Position numbers and translations under genes: made by a program. Below, one piece after another: positions 60,698-64,000 of a stretch of 64,000 nt of DNA; the stretch's first letter is position 1; each line of letters opens with the position of its first letter. The DNA comes from CBDFGN01 sp965247065 (GTDB lineage: Bacteria; Bacteroidota; Bacteroidia; Cytophagales; Cyclobacteriaceae): contig CBDFGN010000006.1 in the NCBI GenBank assembly GCA_965247065.1, positions 1,798,001 to 1,862,000 of the forward strand, given 5' to 3'. The notes beneath the pieces were generated by a model that was not told where the DNA came from, did not search any database, and saw only the letters and a list, made by a program, of their open reading frames with translations.

Positions 60698-63106
60698 TTA
60701 TAGTTGGCTATTTACCTTAATCTCCAGCTCTGACCACAAAGGAGTACCATCAGAACTAATCCCTTGCAGATCGATCTTATAGTTCCCGATATCATCGGAG
60801 GTGTAAAATTCCAGGTTGACTGATCCGCCAGATCCAATGGTAATATCGGGATCCCAGTAAAGCACATTTCTGAAATCGGGGGTGCGGCTTTGTCTTTTCA
60901 CCGGGCGACTGTATTTCGGGCTGTAGAATTCTCGAGGCGTTTGAAGGCCAACATACACTTTTTCGATGACACCAGCAAGAAGCGCATTTCCTGCCAGATC
61001 GCCCTTGTAGGTTATAAAATTCAAAATTCCGTCGAACTGATGAGCTCCAATTTGGTAAGCTGCATTTACAACCTCTATGTGTTCTACTTTCAACGGATCG
61101 ATTTCAAGCAAAAGGTCAGCATCATTAAAAGGGACACCATCCAGCAAAACCAAGGCCGGTAAATGGAATTCCTCTAGCCCACCCATATCTCTCCTTGCAA
61201 TTACGTGGAAGTAAGTTTTACCTTCTCTCCGCTTTATGCTTACGCTTCTAATGTATTCTAAGAAAATCTCCCTCATTTCCACAAACCGCGTGAAGTTATC
61301 CAAATTGTAGAAAACCTCCGGGCTTCCATAAAATGGCGTTGTAACTTCGGAGACAGTACCCGTTATACCGCTAATCTGGGTCTGATTTAGGTAAGCATGA
61401 TTAATTTGAATGTTGGCATTGCTATGTTCAGTATACTCTTTAAGGTTCGGCTCAATGGAATTGCTTTTCTTACCGGCCTGTGACGAGAGTATAAACGAAG
61501 ATTCCAATTCAATTCCATCACTTTTCAGCGTATCGTCCTTGCACCAAAAAATGACCGTTTGGTTTTTCATTCTGAACGGCACCTCAAAATGAAAAGCCCC
61601 TCCGGGATCCAATTGAACAGCACTTAGCATGGAAAGTTTTCCCGGGAATCCCAAAAAAACGGATTGGTGCTTCTTTTCTACACCGGGTGAGATGACCTTC
61701 CCCGCTATTACCGGAGAATTAATCTCAGGTGGGTAAAGGATTATTGGTTCCTCACCAGCGATGACATCATCCCACAAAAATCTCCTCCATCCATGGGTCA
61801 TCAACAAAACATCCAACTCGTTTTCCTTCTCACCTGCAAAGTAGTAATCTGGATTCTCGATGTAGCCTTTTAAATCAGAGTTCAGCAGCAGGTTTGAAAC
61901 AATGCTTTCATGGTCTGATTTTATATTTTCATCGGACTTGTAGACCGACATGGACAAATTTGACCTTACATCACCGGCTAGTTGTTCTGATTCCAGGTGC
62001 ACTGCAACCTTCTCACGGTTAGCGTAACTGGATTTATTTGTTTCCATCACCAAGTCAGGATCTATTTCAGGAAACTTGAAAATCAATCTCTCACAAACGG
62101 GTTGGAAAGTACTGGTCATTAACGTGAAGTGGGAAATCCCTTCGCCTAATGACTTTTTGGGCACGATGAACTGTCCAGATCCTTGGGTCAATCTTTGTTC
62201 TTCTATAACCTTCAGAGAGCCCCTGGTATGAACAATCAGATAAACGGATTGGTCGGGTTGACCCTTGGAGCCAACCGAAATACGAAAAGACCCTTCCTCA
62301 GGCGCAACGGTTATAACATAGCCTGCGGCCTTTGGCTGAGGAATATCCGCAGTTTGAGGTTCACCTTGATCATTTGTTATCACGGCACGATAAGCTTGGC
62401 CCGTTTCAGGTAACAAAAAGAACGAGCTCAGCCCGCGTTCTGATGTGACAAATTCTGCTACCTTGATCTGGTTATTATCATATACCGTACCTGTCACCGG
62501 TTTGCCAGAACCATCTGACCCAGTTACTTTAATGGCCATCCTACTCCTGATCCCGTAAACCAGTTGGCCTCCCTCAGCAAAGAATTCAATGGTTAAAGTC
62601 TCATCACTTATGGCAGAGGATTCCAGCTTTTCTGGAGCTGAAGCGTTAATAATCTTAATGCCTTTTTGAAACACGAAGTCCTCGTCAAAATTCCGCATCC
62701 AGCTGGTATAAGCCCGTAGGGTATATTGACCGGTCACCAGTCGTGGACCTATGAATATTTGACCTTTCCCAATTCCCCCCTTCAGTCGTATTCTGGTTTG
62801 CTCTATTGGTTCTCCCTCATCGTCTATTACCTCTATATTAAGGACTTTGGTTAACGCTGATAACCGATGGGTAGAGCCATCAACACAATAAGCTTTAAAC
62901 CATATGGTTTCTCCAGTTAAGTAAATCGACTTATCGGTGTGCACATATATTTTCTCCTGAAGCCTGGAAGTGACTATACTCTGGAAATTATCCGTGATCT
63001 TAGAAAACGAATTAGCAGGATCCTGAGCTAAATGGATGTTTGGATGTCCACAACAAAGTACTGCCGCTATTACGACTTTTAGACCTTTTCTGACCTCCTT
63101 AATCAT
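60698..63106 (-). CDS. MG2/TonB-plug-like large exported protein
   Basis: I start at ATG 63106, not at the upstream Met, because MIKEVRKGLKVVIAAVLCCGHPNIHLAQ is a signal peptide and the ATG overlaps the previous stop (ATGATTAA). The product has 802 residues. It begins with an alpha-2-macroglobulin MG2-like domain (EKIYVHTDKSIYLTGETIWFKAYCVD, ALTKVLNIEVID, GQIFIGPRLVTGQYTLRAYTSWMRNF). Further beta-domains and a late TonB-dependent-receptor plug-like piece follow (PALVLLDGVPFNDADLLLEIDPLKVEHIEVVN, about 660-700). Many Bacteroidota have this protein beside DUF4249. Role is unclear; possibly surface protein assembly or uptake. It is translationally coupled to DUF4249. Confidence 0.8.
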   Translation of the reverse strand: MIKEVRKGLKVVIAAVLCCGHPNIHLAQDPANSFSKITDNFQSIVTSRLQEKIYVHTDKSIYLTGETIWFKAYCVDGSTHRLSALTKVLNIEVIDDEGEPIEQTRIRLKGGIGKGQIFIGPRLVTGQYTLRAYTSWMRNFDEDFVFQKGIKIINASAPEKLESSAISDETLTIEFFAEGGQLVYGIRSRMAIKVTGSDGSGKPVTGTVYDNNQIKVAEFVTSERGLSSFFLLPETGQAYRAVITNDQGEPQTADIPQPKAAGYVITVAPEEGSFRISVGSKGQPDQSVYLIVHTRGSLKVIEEQRLTQGSGQFIVPKKSLGEGISHFTLMTSTFQPVCERLIFKFPEIDPDLVMETNKSSYANREKVAVHLESEQLAGDVRSNLSMSVYKSDENIKSDHESIVSNLLLNSDLKGYIENPDYYFAGEKENELDVLLMTHGWRRFLWDDVIAGEEPIILYPPEINSPVIAGKVISPGVEKKHQSVFLGFPGKLSMLSAVQLDPGGAFHFEVPFRMKNQTVIFWCKDDTLKSDGIELESSFILSSQAGKKSNSIEPNLKEYTEHSNANIQINHAYLNQTQISGITGTVSEVTTPFYGSPEVFYNLDNFTRFVEMREIFLEYIRSVSIKRREGKTYFHVIARRDMGGLEEFHLPALVLLDGVPFNDADLLLEIDPLKVEHIEVVNAAYQIGAHQFDGILNFITYKGDLAGNALLAGVIEKVYVGLQTPREFYSPKYSRPVKRQSRTPDFRNVLYWDPDITIGSGGSVNLEFYTSDDIGNYKIDLQGISSDGTPLWSELEIKVNSQL

Positions 63107-64000
63107 CCCAGAAATCCGGTCTTTCGGTTTTACCACCTTTGAAAACACAATCAGAGCAATTGGGATTAGTCAATAAATATCCGATAATCCCTGGCCCGAA
63201 TGCTGGACGTAAGAAATCATAGAATATCGCTCCGGCGTCCAATCTCTGGAAAACGCGAGGGTCATGGTTACGGCCTCGTAGCACCGTATCGAGAGAACAT
63301 TTAGGTCTTCTCCTCAACTCCGGGAGTACGTCCGAGGACTTTACAAAAACTCGTTTTTCTGAAACACCCGAAGCCCAGAAATAGCCCAGAACGGTTTCCT
63401 CCGGATTAGTTAAATTTTGGATATTTCCTAACACCCTGGCGGGCTGTTTGTCGAACAATTCAGCTGACCTATCGTTAGACTCCCCAAGATTCCTCCAAAA
63501 ACTATATTCCTCTTCTTCCAAGGCATATTGTTTTATCAATAGACTATACCGTCTGGTGAATCTTTCAACGTTGTTGGTTACAAAAAGCAATGGATGCTCC
63601 GAGACCACATTACTCCCTAAACCCTCTGTGCTTAACACATCAATAGTTCTTGGGGAAAGATCAAACCAGCACAGGTTGCGAGTTTCCTCAAGTCGCTTAA
63701 CCATATCATTGCCAAGATATTCCCAAAAGGTTGAGTGATTGACGGACACTTCCCAAGTTTCATCCCAAACCCACCGGTAGAAGTTAACATCCTCCTCACT
63801 ACCATGGGTATCGACAAAAAACTGTACTCCGGCTATTGGTACCTCTGGGTCGGTGGTCTCCTGGTCCTCCAATCGCCAGTAGACACTGTCAATTGGAGGG
63901 GATCGTCTCATCCTTACCCAGGAAGAAACGTATTGATTCTCACTAATAGTAAAAGAGAGCCTATACCGCTGCCCGACGTTTCCGCGAATACCATCGCTGA
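63099..64000 (-). CDS. DUF4249 protein, N-terminus beyond window
   Basis: The frame is open from the right window edge (SDGIRGNVGQRYRLSFTISENQYVSSWVRM) through an internal Met at 63911 to TAA at 63099, so the start lies outside. About 300 codons are present. DUF4249 proteins are exported Bacteroidota lipoproteins, usually beside a TonB-dependent receptor or a plug-containing protein. SFTISENQYVSSWVRM and GYFWASGVSEKRVF are typical of the family's C-terminal half, and the CSDCVFKGGKTERPDFW end with its Cys pair is the common terminus. It overlaps the next gene by 8 nt. Confidence 0.8.
   Translation of the reverse strand, partial: SDGIRGNVGQRYRLSFTISENQYVSSWVRMRRSPPIDSVYWRLEDQETTDPEVPIAGVQFFVDTHGSEEDVNFYRWVWDETWEVSVNHSTFWEYLGNDMVKRLEETRNLCWFDLSPRTIDVLSTEGLGSNVVSEHPLLFVTNNVERFTRRYSLLIKQYALEEEEYSFWRNLGESNDRSAELFDKQPARVLGNIQNLTNPEETVLGYFWASGVSEKRVFVKSSDVLPELRRRPKCSLDTVLRGRNHDPRVFQRLDAGAIFYDFLRPAFGPGIIGYLLTNPNCSDCVFKGGKTERPDFWDD

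Noticed and set aside
1..64000. tRNA, rRNA or CRISPR array
   Set aside because: No cloverleaf with T-loop and anticodon arm, no rRNA core words and no regularly spaced repeat-spacer pattern were found by eye; the tandem repeats have no spacers.

Overview
The window comes from a member of the Bacteroidota. The evidence is a SusC/SusD remnant, DUF4249 and DUF5916 proteins, many lipoproteins with a short signal and a lipobox Cys, a few TAnnTTTG-type promoter boxes, and insertion sequences of the IS1595, IS110, IS3 and IS982 families. It also carries genes best known from Planctomycetes and polysaccharide-degrading marine Bacteroidota: five sulfatases, three DUF1549/DUF1553 cytochrome-like proteins and two DUF1501 proteins. 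I cannot name a genus. No tRNA, rRNA, CRISPR array or origin was seen.

Layout. 1-5.1 kb is a decayed polysaccharide locus: a BNR-4 lipoprotein cut by the window edge, a SusC-SusD chimeric pseudogene, an IS1595-type element with target duplication, a small secreted protein, and an IS110 element with a structured leader. 5.1-7.4 kb is a two-gene operon (Gfo/Idh/MocA oxidoreductase and TIM-barrel isomerase). 7.5-15.4 kb holds an IS110 remnant, a lipoprotein, two tandem GH32 paralogues separated by a CAGT-octamer minisatellite, an IS3 element, and a third GH32 beheaded next to that IS and broken by a frameshift. 15.8-30 kb holds an amidohydrolase, a ThuA-like protein, three sulfatases, a canonical GH32, and a DUF1553-DUF1501 pair. 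30-41.8 kb holds GH2, SGNH hydrolase, serine hydrolase and GH127 (minus strand), and a second DUF1553-DUF1501 pair (plus strand). 42-54 kb holds a frameshifted sialate O-acetylesterase-like gene, an isomerase, a 3-hydroxyisobutyrate-type dehydrogenase, an orphan DUF1553 protein with a LamG domain, a four-helix-bundle gene remnant, a PQQ dehydrogenase with a heme domain, and a DUF5916 outer-membrane protein. 54-64 kb holds an IS982 element, two more sulfatases, small lipoproteins, an MG2/TonB-plug-like protein and a DUF4249 protein cut by the right edge.

Working together (inference). Sulfatases and esterases would strip substituents from a sulfated, acylated glycan. GH2, GH32 and GH127 would cut it. 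The heme proteins and PQQ dehydrogenase could supply an extracytoplasmic oxidative step. The Gfo/Idh/MocA oxidoreductase, the two TIM-barrel isomerases, the 3-hydroxyisobutyrate-type dehydrogenase and ThuA would process the (keto)sugars. Each of the three DUF1549/DUF1553 proteins carries a different beta-sandwich, sugar-binding-like insert, which I consider the most interesting protein-level observation.

The DNA itself is restless. There are three or four IS types with remnants, four broken genes, a 2.4-kb tandem duplication bounded by short repeats, and degenerate 7-8 bp tandem repeats just past several stop codons.
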